64,000 nt of DNA, taken from the NCBI RefSeq assembly GCF_022763245.1, contig NZ_JALEGV010000036.1, positions 1 through 64,000 of the forward strand, written 5' to 3'. Shown piece after piece: positions 52,241 to 61,058 of this stretch. Numbering within the stretch: position 1 is the first letter of the stretch; every line of letters starts with the position of its first letter. Origin of the DNA: Oricola sp. (lineage in GTDB: Bacteria > Pseudomonadota > Alphaproteobacteria > Rhizobiales > Rhizobiaceae). Made by a program: the position numbers and the translations under genes. Under the pieces are notes generated by a model. It did not search any database and was not told the DNA's origin. It saw nothing but the letters and a program-made list of their open reading frames with translations.

Positions 52241-53629
52241 GTGACAAAAGCACATCCCTGGATGGCCAATTCGGTCCAGGGGATCAAGGACGAGATGATG
52301 GCTGCGCTTGGCGTGGACAATGTCGATCAACTCTTCGCGCAGATCCCCGCCGACCACCTGACCAGCAGGCCGTTCGACCTGCCGCCGCAATTGGCGTCGG
52401 AAGTCGAACTGGCGCGTCACCTCGACGATCTCCTGTCGAAGAACGCCAATGCCGCCGACAATCTCTGCTTCCTCGGCGCCGGAGCATGGCCGCACTACGT
52501 GCCCGCGATCTGCGACGAGGTGGCGAGCCGCAGTGAATGGGTGACCTCCGTGTTCGGCTCCCCGACATCCGACCACGGTCGCAATCAGGCCTGGTTCGAA
52601 TTCTGCGCGCAGATCGGCGCTCTGGTCGAAATGGATTTCGTCGGTCTGCCCGTCTACAGCTGGGGCTGCGCGATCGGCCATGCCGTTCGCATGGCGTCGC
52701 GGACGACCGGACGGCAAAAGGTCGCCGTGCCGGCGGCGATGGACCCGGAACGCCTCTCGGTTCTGCGCAACTATTGCGAGCCGGCGGAAATGGCCAGCCA
52801 CATCGAAATCGTCGAGATCGCAGTCGGTCCCGACGGCCGGATCGATCGCGACGACCTGGCGGCCAAGCTCGACGAAACGGTCGCCGCGCTCTATTTCGAG
52901 ACGCCTTCCTGTCACGGTGTGATCGAGGCCGATCCTGCGGGGCTGTGCGCTGCGGCCACGGCGGCAGGCGCTGAGGCGATCGTCGGTGTGGACCCGCTAT
53001 CCCTCGGCGTTCTGGCGGCGCCCGGCTCCTACGGTGCGACCATCGCGGTCGGTCCGACCCAGCCGCTCGGCATTCACATGAATTGCGGCGGCGGCGTCGG
53101 CGGGTTCATCGCAAGCCCAGACGAGGAGCGTTACGCGCGCGAATACCCGACCCTCAACATCTCCATCACCGAGACGGTCGCGGAAGGCGAATATGGCTTC
53201 GGCCTGACGCTGTTTCACCAGTCGTCCTACGGCTCGCGCGACAAGGGCAAGGACTGGACCGGCAACTCGGTCTATCTCTGGGCCGTTGCGAACGCGGTCT
53301 ACATGTCGGCCATGGGGCCGGAAGGCTTCCGTGAAATTGGCAATCTGATCCTTGCCCGCGCGCGCCATGCGGCCGAGAGCATCGACGCGATCGACGGCTG
53401 TTCCGTCGATCTGTCCCGGCCGTTCTTCAAGGAATTCGTCGTGCAGTTCGACGCCGCGGATGTGGCAAAGGTCAACCAGGCGCTGCTGGCCGACGGCATC
53501 TTTGGCGGAAAGGACATCACCGGCGAACCCGGCGTGGTCGGCAATGCCGCCCTTTTCTGTGTCACGGAAATTCACACCGAAGCCGACATCGAGCGGCTCT
53601 GCGTCGCGCTGAGGGAGGCCGTCCAATGA
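52241..53629 (+). CDS. Glycine dehydrogenase (decarboxylating) subunit 1-like, divergent
   Basis: This 462-residue protein has the fold and length of GcvPA (LGAGAWPHYVPAICDEVASRSEW; TQPLGIHMNCGGGVGGFIA). Key P-protein segments are altered: the usual YTPYQPEISQGTLQ is SVFGSPTSDHGRNQAW, and SMYDGATA is VYSWGCAIG, so the substrate pocket is probably changed. GTG 52241 was chosen because of ATGGAGAG upstream; GTG 52217 is possible. Overlaps the subunit 2 gene (ATGA). GcvPA/GcvPB together form the PLP-dependent decarboxylase. No H- or T-protein gene is in the window. Confidence 0.82.
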   Translation: MTKAHPWMANSVQGIKDEMMAALGVDNVDQLFAQIPADHLTSRPFDLPPQLASEVELARHLDDLLSKNANAADNLCFLGAGAWPHYVPAICDEVASRSEWVTSVFGSPTSDHGRNQAWFEFCAQIGALVEMDFVGLPVYSWGCAIGHAVRMASRTTGRQKVAVPAAMDPERLSVLRNYCEPAEMASHIEIVEIAVGPDGRIDRDDLAAKLDETVAALYFETPSCHGVIEADPAGLCAAATAAGAEAIVGVDPLSLGVLAAPGSYGATIAVGPTQPLGIHMNCGGGVGGFIASPDEERYAREYPTLNISITETVAEGEYGFGLTLFHQSSYGSRDKGKDWTGNSVYLWAVANAVYMSAMGPEGFREIGNLILARARHAAESIDAIDGCSVDLSRPFFKEFVVQFDAADVAKVNQALLADGIFGGKDITGEPGVVGNAALFCVTEIHTEADIERLCVALREAVQ

Positions 53630-55173
53630 CCGCACCGATTTCCAATCGCTCCAAGGCCCGTTTCGAGGGCTACCATGCCGCCCGCTGGGCAGAACCCGTG
53701 GTCATGGAACTGAGCCATCCGGGCCGTCGCGGTGCCTTGTTCGCCAAGCCCGAGAGTGTGCCTTCCGTTCCCGAGGGCGCGCGGCGCGGCAAGGCACCGG
53801 AACTGCCGGAGATGACGGAGCACGATGCCCTGCGGCATTATCTGCATCTCAGCCAGATGACGCTCGGAATGATGGGTGTATCGCTCTTCGGCACCTGCAC
53901 CATGAAGTACAATCCGCGCATCGGCGAGCGTGCCGTCGCGGGCAAGGGTCTGGCCGAAGTCCACCCCTATCAGCCGCCCGAGACCCTTCAGGGCATCATG
54001 GAGATCTACGCCAACTTCAACGACTTCCTGTGCGAAGTGTCGGGCATGGATCAGTTCGTGTTCCAGGCGGGCGGCGGTGCCGATGCGGCCTACACGCATG
54101 CCTGCGTGACGCGCGCCTATCACGCTAGCCGCGGCGAACTGGAACAGCGTGACCAGATCATCACCACGATCCAGACCCACCCGTGCTCGCCCGCGACGGC
54201 CAACACGGCCGGTTTCGAGGTAATCACGCTGACGCTTGAGGAGAACGGATATCCGTCGGTCGAGCAGCTGAAATCGGTGGTCGGCCCGCGCACGGCAGCG
54301 CTCATGGTCAACAATCCCGACGACATGGGCATCTACAATCCGGACATCAAGGAATGGGTGCGCATCGTCCACGAGGCCGGCGGCCTGTGCTTCTACGATC
54401 ACGCCAATTTCAACGGCGTGATGACCAGGCTTCGCGCCCGTGAACTCGGTTTCGACGCCTGCATGTACATGCTCCACAAGACGTTCGGCGCGCCCAAGGG
54501 CGGCGGCGGTCCGGCTGTCGGCGCCTATGGCTGTTCGGCGGAGCTGGCGCCGTTCTTGCCGTCCCCGCTGGTCGTGCGCGACGGCGACGGTGTCCGCCTC
54601 GACGAAAACCGTCCGCAGTCGATCGGCAAGATCCGCGAATTCTGGGGCAACGCGCCGCAGGTCGTCAAAGCCTATGCCTGGGCGCGGGCGATGGGCGCGG
54701 AAGGATTGCGCGAGGCGGCGGATCTGTCGGTCCTCGCCAACAATTACATGGACAAGCGCTTGTCGAAGGTCGCCGGCGTGTCACGTTCCCACGAGCATAT
54801 CGACGCGTGGCGCATGGAAATGACGCGCCATTCGGTCGAGCAGGTGACGAAGGACACCGGCTGCACGGTCGTCGATATCGCCAACCGCATGACGGATTTC
54901 GGCATCGACGCGCTTTGGCTGAGCCACGAGCCCTGGGTCGTCCCGGAGCCCTTCACGCCGGAGGCCGGCGAACTCTGGTCGAAGGAGGATATCGACTACT
55001 GGATCGACGTTCTGGAGCACGTCATTCGCGAGGCCTATGACGATCCCGAGATGGTGAAGACCGCGCCGCACAAGGGAGCGATCCATCAGCTCAAGGGTGA
55101 CGCGCTCGAGGATCCCGATCGCTGGGCGACGACATGGCGCGCCTATCTGCGCAAGAACGCCAGCAAGACGTAG
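53626..55173 (+). CDS. Glycine dehydrogenase (decarboxylating) subunit 2-like, divergent
   Basis: This 515-residue PLP subunit has TCTMKYNPR, HPYQPPET and the PLP lysine in MLHKTFGAPKGGGGPA. The canonical active-site strings DSAHGTNPASA and YDGANLN are replaced by IQTHPCSPATA and YDHANFN, and NLHKTFSTPHGGGGP by MLHKTFGAPKGGGGP. The PLP machinery is therefore kept while substrate-side loops differ, which suggests a different amino acid substrate or partner protein. A hairpin terminator follows. Confidence 0.83.
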   Translation: MTAPISNRSKARFEGYHAARWAEPVVMELSHPGRRGALFAKPESVPSVPEGARRGKAPELPEMTEHDALRHYLHLSQMTLGMMGVSLFGTCTMKYNPRIGERAVAGKGLAEVHPYQPPETLQGIMEIYANFNDFLCEVSGMDQFVFQAGGGADAAYTHACVTRAYHASRGELEQRDQIITTIQTHPCSPATANTAGFEVITLTLEENGYPSVEQLKSVVGPRTAALMVNNPDDMGIYNPDIKEWVRIVHEAGGLCFYDHANFNGVMTRLRARELGFDACMYMLHKTFGAPKGGGGPAVGAYGCSAELAPFLPSPLVVRDGDGVRLDENRPQSIGKIREFWGNAPQVVKAYAWARAMGAEGLREAADLSVLANNYMDKRLSKVAGVSRSHEHIDAWRMEMTRHSVEQVTKDTGCTVVDIANRMTDFGIDALWLSHEPWVVPEPFTPEAGELWSKEDIDYWIDVLEHVIREAYDDPEMVKTAPHKGAIHQLKGDALEDPDRWATTWRAYLRKNASKT

Positions 55174-55180
55174 AAATGAA

Positions 55181-55208
55181 AGAGGCGGCGCCTGCGGGCG
55201 CCGCCTCT
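55181..55208. terminator. Bidirectional hairpin between convergent operons
   Basis: Perfect 12-bp stem AGAGGCGGCGCC / GGCGCCGCCTCT with loop TGCG, 8 bases after the GcvPB-like stop and 30 bases beyond the SDR stop on the other strand. No long T-run. It separates the two convergent transcription units. Confidence 0.75.
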
Positions 55209-55237
55209 GCCGTCTGACCGGTTGCTTGGGAGGATGG

Positions 55238-55954
55238 TCAGATCGTGGCTTCGAGCCGCGTGTTGGCGACGATCTCCGGAATGCTGGCCTGATTGGGCAG
55301 CGACAGGACCAGAGACACGATCTCGGCGACCGTTTCGGGCTGCAGGCGCTGCGCCTTGGGCGTGACGCCGGGGATTCCGTCGATCATGTCCGTGTCGATC
55401 GCGCCCGGGCAGATGGCCGTTCCACGCAATCCTTCGTCCCAGCCGGCGAAGCGGACCGCATGGGTCATGGCCAGCAATGCTTGCTTGGTCACCACATAGC
55501 CCAGCGAGACGGTCTGGTCGCGATAGCGCTTGGCGTCGGTCGACGCGATGTTGACGACCCGGCCCCGGCCGGACTTGCGCAGATGGGGCAGAGCTGCCCG
55601 GATGAGCCGGAAGGGCCCCTTGACGTTGACGTTCCACATGGCGTCGAGATCGGCCTCGTCGCCGCGGGTGAAGTCGACCATCCTCAAGATGCCGGCATTG
55701 TTGATCAGGGCGTCCGGCGCGCCGGCACTCGCGACCGTGGCTGCAACCCAGCTGTCCGCGGTCTCCGGGATGTCGGCGTCGAAGTGATGAGCCCTGAGGC
55801 GGTCCGGTCCGACGTCCGGAAACGCCTCCGCGACCGTCTCCGGGGAGCGGACGCCGACGGAAACGACATGCCCGTCATCCAGCATCCTGCGGGTGATCGC
55901 GGCGCCGAGACTGCGGGCTCCGCCGGACACCATGACGATGCGGGGTGCGCTCAT
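55238..55954 (-). CDS. Short-chain dehydrogenase/reductase (classical motifs)
   Basis: This 238-residue SDR has the nucleotide motif SGGARSLG (residues 10-17), NNAG, a Ser in NIAST and YVVTK as YxxxK. It is probably NAD(P)-dependent. It is the last gene of the minus-strand operon, its ATG directly following the stop of the second SDR gene. Confidence 0.9.
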   Translation of the reverse strand: MSAPRIVMVSGGARSLGAAITRRMLDDGHVVSVGVRSPETVAEAFPDVGPDRLRAHHFDADIPETADSWVAATVASAGAPDALINNAGILRMVDFTRGDEADLDAMWNVNVKGPFRLIRAALPHLRKSGRGRVVNIASTDAKRYRDQTVSLGYVVTKQALLAMTHAVRFAGWDEGLRGTAICPGAIDTDMIDGIPGVTPKAQRLQPETVAEIVSLVLSLPNQASIPEIVANTRLEATI

Positions 55955-56737
55955 CTAGAAGAGCCCCTGATAGACGCCGCCGTCATTGACGATGTTCTGA
56001 CCGACGATGAAGCCTGCCTGTTCGGAACACAGAAAGGCGACAAGGTCTCCGCACTCCTTCGGATCGGCGAAGCGTCCGGCCGGAACGCTCTGAATGCGGT
56101 TCTCGACGATGGCCTCATAGGTCGTGTTTCCGCGCCGTGCATGGTTGTGCAGGTTCGTGTGAAGCGCGTCGGTGTCGAAGAAGCCGGGGCAGACAGTGTT
56201 CATCGTCACGTTGTCCGGCACGCATTCGCGCACCATGGAGGCGATCGCGCCGGAAAGTGCGACGCGAGCGGCGTGCGAGTGGGCGAAGTTGACCTGCGGA
56301 AACTTGATGAAGCTCACGGAGATGTTGACGATCCGACCGAACTTGCGTTTCCGCATGCCCGGAACGACGCCCTGGATCATCTGCACCGACGAGAGGAAGT
56401 GCGCATTGAGCCAGAACAGCCACTCATCCTTGTCCCACTCCTCGAAATTGCCGGGAATCTGGCGAACGCCGGGGTTGGAGACGAGGATATCGCTGTCGGG
56501 ACAAGCCTCCAGAATGGCGGCGCGGCCCTCCTTGGTATTGTAGTCCGCCGCTACCGTCTTGACGGAAACACCCGTTTCGCCGCGAATTTCCTCGGCGGCT
56601 GCCTCGAGTGCGTCGGCCGTGCGCGCATTCAGGACGAGGTCAACACCTTCGCGTGCAAGCGACATGGCGCATGCCTTTCCCAGTCCCTTGCTCGCCGCGC
56701 TGACGATCGCCTTGCGTCCTTTCAGACCAAGATCCAT
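55955..56737 (-). CDS. SDR-family protein lacking the YxxxK catalytic pair
   Basis: This 260-residue protein has the Rossmann motif SAASKGLG (residues 13-20) and the C-terminal GQNIVNDGG. NNAG is SNPG, and at the YxxxK position it reads HSHAAR, so both Tyr and Lys are absent while the Ser in NISVS is kept. It belongs to a known divergent SDR branch with unclear chemistry. ATG 56737 follows AAAGAGGA. Confidence 0.85.
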   Translation of the reverse strand: MDLGLKGRKAIVSAASKGLGKACAMSLAREGVDLVLNARTADALEAAAEEIRGETGVSVKTVAADYNTKEGRAAILEACPDSDILVSNPGVRQIPGNFEEWDKDEWLFWLNAHFLSSVQMIQGVVPGMRKRKFGRIVNISVSFIKFPQVNFAHSHAARVALSGAIASMVRECVPDNVTMNTVCPGFFDTDALHTNLHNHARRGNTTYEAIVENRIQSVPAGRFADPKECGDLVAFLCSEQAGFIVGQNIVNDGGVYQGLF

Positions 56738-56760
56738 GGTTCGATCCTCTTTGTTCTTCT

Positions 56761-57678
56761 TCAGGCAATTGGTTTTTCGGATTGAAGGAAGTCGTCGAGT
56801 TCCTTCTGAAACTCGACAAGCGCCGAACCCTCCATAGCTTTCAGCGGCGCCCGCGGCGCTCCGCCTCCCGGGATGCCAAGATGGTCCATGGCTGCTTTTG
56901 TCGCCGGATATAGCGTCCGCCCGGAGCGGGTGAACATGTCGGTCAGTTCCACGCCGAATTTCTGGAGCGCCCATGCTTCGTCAATCTTGCCCGCCTGCAG
57001 CGTGGGCCACATCTCGATGCAGCCGTTCCACACATTCGGGAAACAGTCGATGAGCCCGTCGCATCCGGCCAACATCGCCGGCACGCCGATGGTTGAGGAG
57101 GGACCGCAGAAGACGCGAATCTGATCGGAAACGCCGTAGAGCGTGCGCTGGAAATTGGCCCAGTCGCCCGAGCTTTCCTTGATCGCTACGACCTTTTCGA
57201 GCGTTGCGAGCCGTTCGACCAATTTGGGCTTAAGCGCGTTCCCGGCATTTCCGGGAATGTTGTAGAGCACGACGGGCAGGTTCACCCCGGCATCCACGGC
57301 CTTGAAGTGCTCGTAGATCTCGTCATCGGTGAGATGGGCGAAATAGGGGGGCGTCACCAGGATGCCGTCGCATCCGGCCGCCTCGGCGTGTCCCGCCAGT
57401 TCGATGACCTCCACGGCGGTGATGGCGGCCGCTCCGACGATCTTCCATGCCTTGTCGCCAAGGACGTCCGCGGTCGTCTTGTATATCGCGATCTTTTCCG
57501 CGTGCGTCAGCGACCAGAACTCGCCGGTGCAGCCCACGGGGATGACCCCGGTGCAGCCGGCGTCGATCAGCCGTTCGATGTTCGCGATCAGTGCCGGATG
57601 GTCGATTCCGCCGTCGGCTGTGAAAGGCGTGGTCAGCGCGGGCATCACCCCCGTCCAGCCAATTGAGTTCCTGTCCAC
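56761..57678 (-). CDS. DapA/N-acetylneuraminate lyase-family enzyme
   Basis: This 305-residue class I aldolase/lyase has PVGCTGEFWSLTHAEK (usually GTTGE; here GCTGE), the Tyr in VVLYNIPGNAGN, and the Schiff-base Lys in VVAIKESSGD (about residue 170). Family members cleave or form bonds to pyruvate or act as dehydratases on keto-acid sugars. GTG 57678 is the best start, with AAGGAAA about 9 bases upstream. It lies 11 bp after the aminotransferase gene. Confidence 0.85.
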   Translation of the reverse strand: MDRNSIGWTGVMPALTTPFTADGGIDHPALIANIERLIDAGCTGVIPVGCTGEFWSLTHAEKIAIYKTTADVLGDKAWKIVGAAAITAVEVIELAGHAEAAGCDGILVTPPYFAHLTDDEIYEHFKAVDAGVNLPVVLYNIPGNAGNALKPKLVERLATLEKVVAIKESSGDWANFQRTLYGVSDQIRVFCGPSSTIGVPAMLAGCDGLIDCFPNVWNGCIEMWPTLQAGKIDEAWALQKFGVELTDMFTRSGRTLYPATKAAMDHLGIPGGGAPRAPLKAMEGSALVEFQKELDDFLQSEKPIA

Positions 57679-57689
57679 TCCAGGTTTCC

Positions 57690-59093
57690 TTATGCTGCAA
57701 TAGTGTTCAAGGCGCCCTCGGAGCGCAGTTCCTCGAAGATGTCGTCTGCGGCCTTGCGGGCCGTCTTCGCCATGAAGTCGATCTCGCCCTCGTCGATCAC
57801 GAAGGGCGGAGAGAAGGACACGCTGTCGCCGTCGGGCAGGGCGCGGATGATCAATCCGGCCTCGAGCGCCTTGCGGACGATCCGGGCGCCCACGGTCAAC
57901 GTCTTGTCGAATTTGGACGGGCCGTTCGCGCCGGGAACGGCGAATTCGACGGCGGCCACGAGACCGGTTCCGCGGACTTCCGCGACGATCGGCAGGTCCG
58001 CGAACGCGCTCTTCAACGCATCCTGGAGGATCGCGCCCATCTTGGCGGCGCGGTCCACGAGGTGTTCGTTCTCCAGGATGTCGAGATTGGCGAGTGCGGC
58101 AGCGGCCATGATCGGGTGTGCCGTGTAGGTGTAGCCGTGGCCGAAGGCGCCGAACTTCTTGCCGCCCTCGTCGACGATCGTCCGCCAGACATCGCTGGAC
58201 ACGACACAGCCCGACAGCGGCGCATAGCCCGATGTGATGCCCTTGGCGATCGTCATCAGGTCCGGCTTGATGTTGTAGCGGTCGCTGCCGAACCAGGTGC
58301 CGAGCCGGCCGAAACCGCAAATGACCTCGTCGGCGATCAGCAGCACGTCGTGACGCTTCAAGACAGCCTGAATCTTGTCGAAATAGCCTTCCGGCGGCAG
58401 GATGACGCCGCCGGCGCCCATCACCGGTTCGGCGATGAACGCGCCGACCGTGTCCGGGCCCTCGGCAAGGATCAGAGCTTCCAACTCGGCGGCGAGCCGC
58501 TTGGAGAAGGTCGCGTCGTCCTCGTTCTGGTGCCTGACCCAGAGATTGTGCGGCGGGGAGACGTGCCGGATCATCGGCAGCGGCAGATCGAACCCCGCAT
58601 GCAGGCCTGGCAGGCCGGTCAGACCGCCAGAGAGCACCGTGACGCCGTGATAGCCGCGCGTTCTTGCGATGATCTTCTTCTTCTGGGGCTTCCCGCGGGC
58701 ATTGTTGTAATACCACACGAGCTTCGCCTGGGTGTCGTTCGCATCCGACCCCGATGCGCCGAAGAAGACCTTCGACATGTCGCCCGGCGTCTTGGCGATG
58801 ATGCGCGATGCCAGGACGGCGGCCGGCTCGGTCGCCATGGAGCTGAAGCCGTGAAAATAGGAGAGCTTGCGCGTCTGGTCGGCAAACGCGTCGGCTATTT
58901 CGTCGCGGCCATAGCCGACATTGACGCACCAGAGGCCGGCCATGCCGTCAAGATAACGGTTGCCCGCATCGTCGGTGATCCAGCAGCCGTTTGCCTCCCG
59001 CGCCATCATCAAGGCGCCGGCTTCCTCGTGCGAGGCGAGGGCGCTGAAGGGATGGAGCACGAACTGGCGGTCCAGAAGTCTCGCGTCGATCAT
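57690..59093 (-). CDS. Class III aminotransferase (omega-amino acid:pyruvate type)
   Basis: This 467-residue PLP enzyme has GASGSDANDTQAKL, the Asp in LIADEVICGFGR and the PLP Lys in TIAKGITSGYAPLSG. The subgroup transfers the amino group of omega-amino acids or amines to pyruvate. Within a transporter operon it probably deaminates the imported substrate. It is 25 bp downstream of the ATPase gene. Confidence 0.9.
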   Translation of the reverse strand: MIDARLLDRQFVLHPFSALASHEEAGALMMAREANGCWITDDAGNRYLDGMAGLWCVNVGYGRDEIADAFADQTRKLSYFHGFSSMATEPAAVLASRIIAKTPGDMSKVFFGASGSDANDTQAKLVWYYNNARGKPQKKKIIARTRGYHGVTVLSGGLTGLPGLHAGFDLPLPMIRHVSPPHNLWVRHQNEDDATFSKRLAAELEALILAEGPDTVGAFIAEPVMGAGGVILPPEGYFDKIQAVLKRHDVLLIADEVICGFGRLGTWFGSDRYNIKPDLMTIAKGITSGYAPLSGCVVSSDVWRTIVDEGGKKFGAFGHGYTYTAHPIMAAAALANLDILENEHLVDRAAKMGAILQDALKSAFADLPIVAEVRGTGLVAAVEFAVPGANGPSKFDKTLTVGARIVRKALEAGLIIRALPDGDSVSFSPPFVIDEGEIDFMAKTARKAADDIFEELRSEGALNTIAA

Positions 59094-59118
59094 TTCATGT
59101 TGCTTTCCAAAATAACGC

Positions 59119-60210
59119 TCACGGTAATGAATTGTGGTCCTGGTCGAGATTGAGCCGGCGTCCTTCGCCGTCCTTCTCGAACAGGTGTGTCTTGGTCTGG
59201 TCGAAGCCGATCTTGACGGCCTCGCCGACCGTGATGGCGCTGCCCGAAGGCGCTCGTGCGAGGATCCGGTCGCAGCCCTTGACCGCCAGCGCCACGATCT
59301 TCTCGTGGCCGGTGTTCTCAACGAGCTCGACCACCGCGTCGATCGTGCCGTCCCCGAGCATGATGTCCTCCGGGCGCACGCCGAGCACGGCCGCGCCGTC
59401 CGTGGTCTCCGGTTTCAGGCGGCTGCGATCGATGGTGACGCTCTGGCCGCCGACAGTGAAATTGCTGCCGGACAAGGAGCCTTCCATCAGGTTCATCGAC
59501 GGCGTGCCGATGAAGTCGGCGACGAAGAGATTGGCGGGGCGGTTGTAGATCGCGTCCGGCGTGTCGAACTGCTGCAGCTTGCCGCCATTCATGACCGCGA
59601 TGCGATGCGCCATGGTCATCGCCTCGAGCTGGTCGTGGGTGACATAGACCATCGTCTTGCCGAGCTGGCGGTGAAGCTCGATCAGCTCGATGCGCATGTA
59701 GCTGCGAAGCTTGGCGTCGAGGTTCGACAGCGGCTCGTCGAGCAGGAAAACCTCCGGTTCGCGCACGAGCGCCCGGCCCAGCGCGACACGCTGCTGCTGG
59801 CCGCCCGAAAGCTGTTTCGGTTTGCGAGAGAGAAGCGGTTCGAGATGCAGAAGCGCCGCGGCGCGCTCCACCTTCCTGTCGCGTTCGGCCTTGTCGACGC
59901 CGCGTTTCTTGAGCGGATAGGCGATGTTCTGCGCCACCGTCATGTGCGGGTAGAGCGCGTAGGACTGGAAGACCATCGCGATGTCGCGCTTGCCGGGCGC
60001 GACGTCGTTGACCACCTTGCCGCCGATGCGGATCTCGCCGTCGGTCGGGAATTCAAGCCCCGCAAGCATGCGCAGTGTCGTCGACTTTCCGCAGCCCGAC
60101 GGTCCGAGCAGCGCGACGAATTCGCCGTCCTCGATCCGAAGATTGAGATCTTCGAGCGCGACGAAGTTGATAAAGGCTTTGCGGACGTTCCGCAGTTCTA
60201 TGTCAGCCAA
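59119..60210 (-). CDS. ABC transporter ATP-binding protein (MalK/UgpC type)
   Basis: This 363-residue ATPase has Walker A GPSGCGKST (36-44), signature LSGGQQQRVALGRAL, Walker B VFLLDEPLSNLD, the H-loop YVTHDQ and a C-terminal TOBE domain with LGVRPEDI. It energises the permeases at 60229 and 61059. Confidence 0.95.
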   Translation of the reverse strand: MADIELRNVRKAFINFVALEDLNLRIEDGEFVALLGPSGCGKSTTLRMLAGLEFPTDGEIRIGGKVVNDVAPGKRDIAMVFQSYALYPHMTVAQNIAYPLKKRGVDKAERDRKVERAAALLHLEPLLSRKPKQLSGGQQQRVALGRALVREPEVFLLDEPLSNLDAKLRSYMRIELIELHRQLGKTMVYVTHDQLEAMTMAHRIAVMNGGKLQQFDTPDAIYNRPANLFVADFIGTPSMNLMEGSLSGSNFTVGGQSVTIDRSRLKPETTDGAAVLGVRPEDIMLGDGTIDAVVELVENTGHEKIVALAVKGCDRILARAPSGSAITVGEAVKIGFDQTKTHLFEKDGEGRRLNLDQDHNSLP

Positions 60211-60228
60211 TGAACCAGCTTTCCTGTC

Positions 60229-61056
60229 TTATCCTTTGACCGCGCCGCCGCCGAAGCCACTTGTCAGGTAGCTCTGCAGGAACGCGAATATGATGATCAG
60301 TGGGACGCTCATCATCACCGATGCGGCCATCAGCAACGACCATTCGATGTTGAAGGCCGAGATGAGCATGGACATCACGCCGGTGGTCAGCGGACGCGAC
60401 GAGTCCGAGTTCACGAGCACCAGCGCGTAGAGATATTCGTTCCAGGCGAGGATGAAGGTGAACAGCGCGGTCGAGATGATGCCCGGCAGCAATTGCGGGA
60501 AGATGATGTCCCGGAACGCGCCCATGCGGCTCGCGCCATCGACCATGGCCGCGGCTTCCAGATCCGGCGGCACGCCTTCCATGAAGGAGCGCATCAGCCA
60601 GAGCGCATAGGGCAGGGCAAAGGTCGTATAGGCCAGGACGAGGCTGATCAGCGTGTTGGACAGCCCCAGCGACACCATCATCAGGTAGAGCGGGATGATG
60701 AGCACGACCGACGGCAGTAGGTAGGTGAACAGCACCAGCATCGCCAGCGTCTCGCGCCCGCGATAGCGGAAACGGACGAGGCTGTAGGCTCCAAGCGTCG
60801 CCAGCGCGACGACGAAGATGGTCGTCGCGGTGGAGAGGATCACCGAGTTGCGGAAATAAAGGAGGAACGGCGTTTCCGACAGCAGCGTCCAGTAATGCTC
60901 GAACGTCACCGTCTCCGGCAGCCAGGTCGGCGGAATGCGAAACAGTTCCGTCTGCGGTTTGACGGAGGTGATCACCATCCAGATCAGCGGGAAGGAGACC
61001 AGAAGGACGACAATCCAGACGAACAGGCTCAGCGCGGCCTTGCGAAGAAGCGGCAT
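60229..61056 (-). CDS. ABC sugar-type permease (MalG/UgpE class)
   Basis: This is a 275-residue inner-membrane protein with six segments and an EAA loop (DLEAAAMVDGASRMGAFRDI). Its ATG is 2 bp from the stop of the other permease, so translation is coupled. Confidence 0.93.
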   Translation of the reverse strand: MPLLRKAALSLFVWIVVLLVSFPLIWMVITSVKPQTELFRIPPTWLPETVTFEHYWTLLSETPFLLYFRNSVILSTATTIFVVALATLGAYSLVRFRYRGRETLAMLVLFTYLLPSVVLIIPLYLMMVSLGLSNTLISLVLAYTTFALPYALWLMRSFMEGVPPDLEAAAMVDGASRMGAFRDIIFPQLLPGIISTALFTFILAWNEYLYALVLVNSDSSRPLTTGVMSMLISAFNIEWSLLMAASVMMSVPLIIIFAFLQSYLTSGFGGGAVKG

Positions 61057-61058
61057 GA

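Noticed and set aside
51122..55173. A standard glycine cleavage operon
   Set aside because: No gcvT, gcvH or lipoate genes are present and conserved P-protein active-site strings are changed, so only the fold-level name is used.
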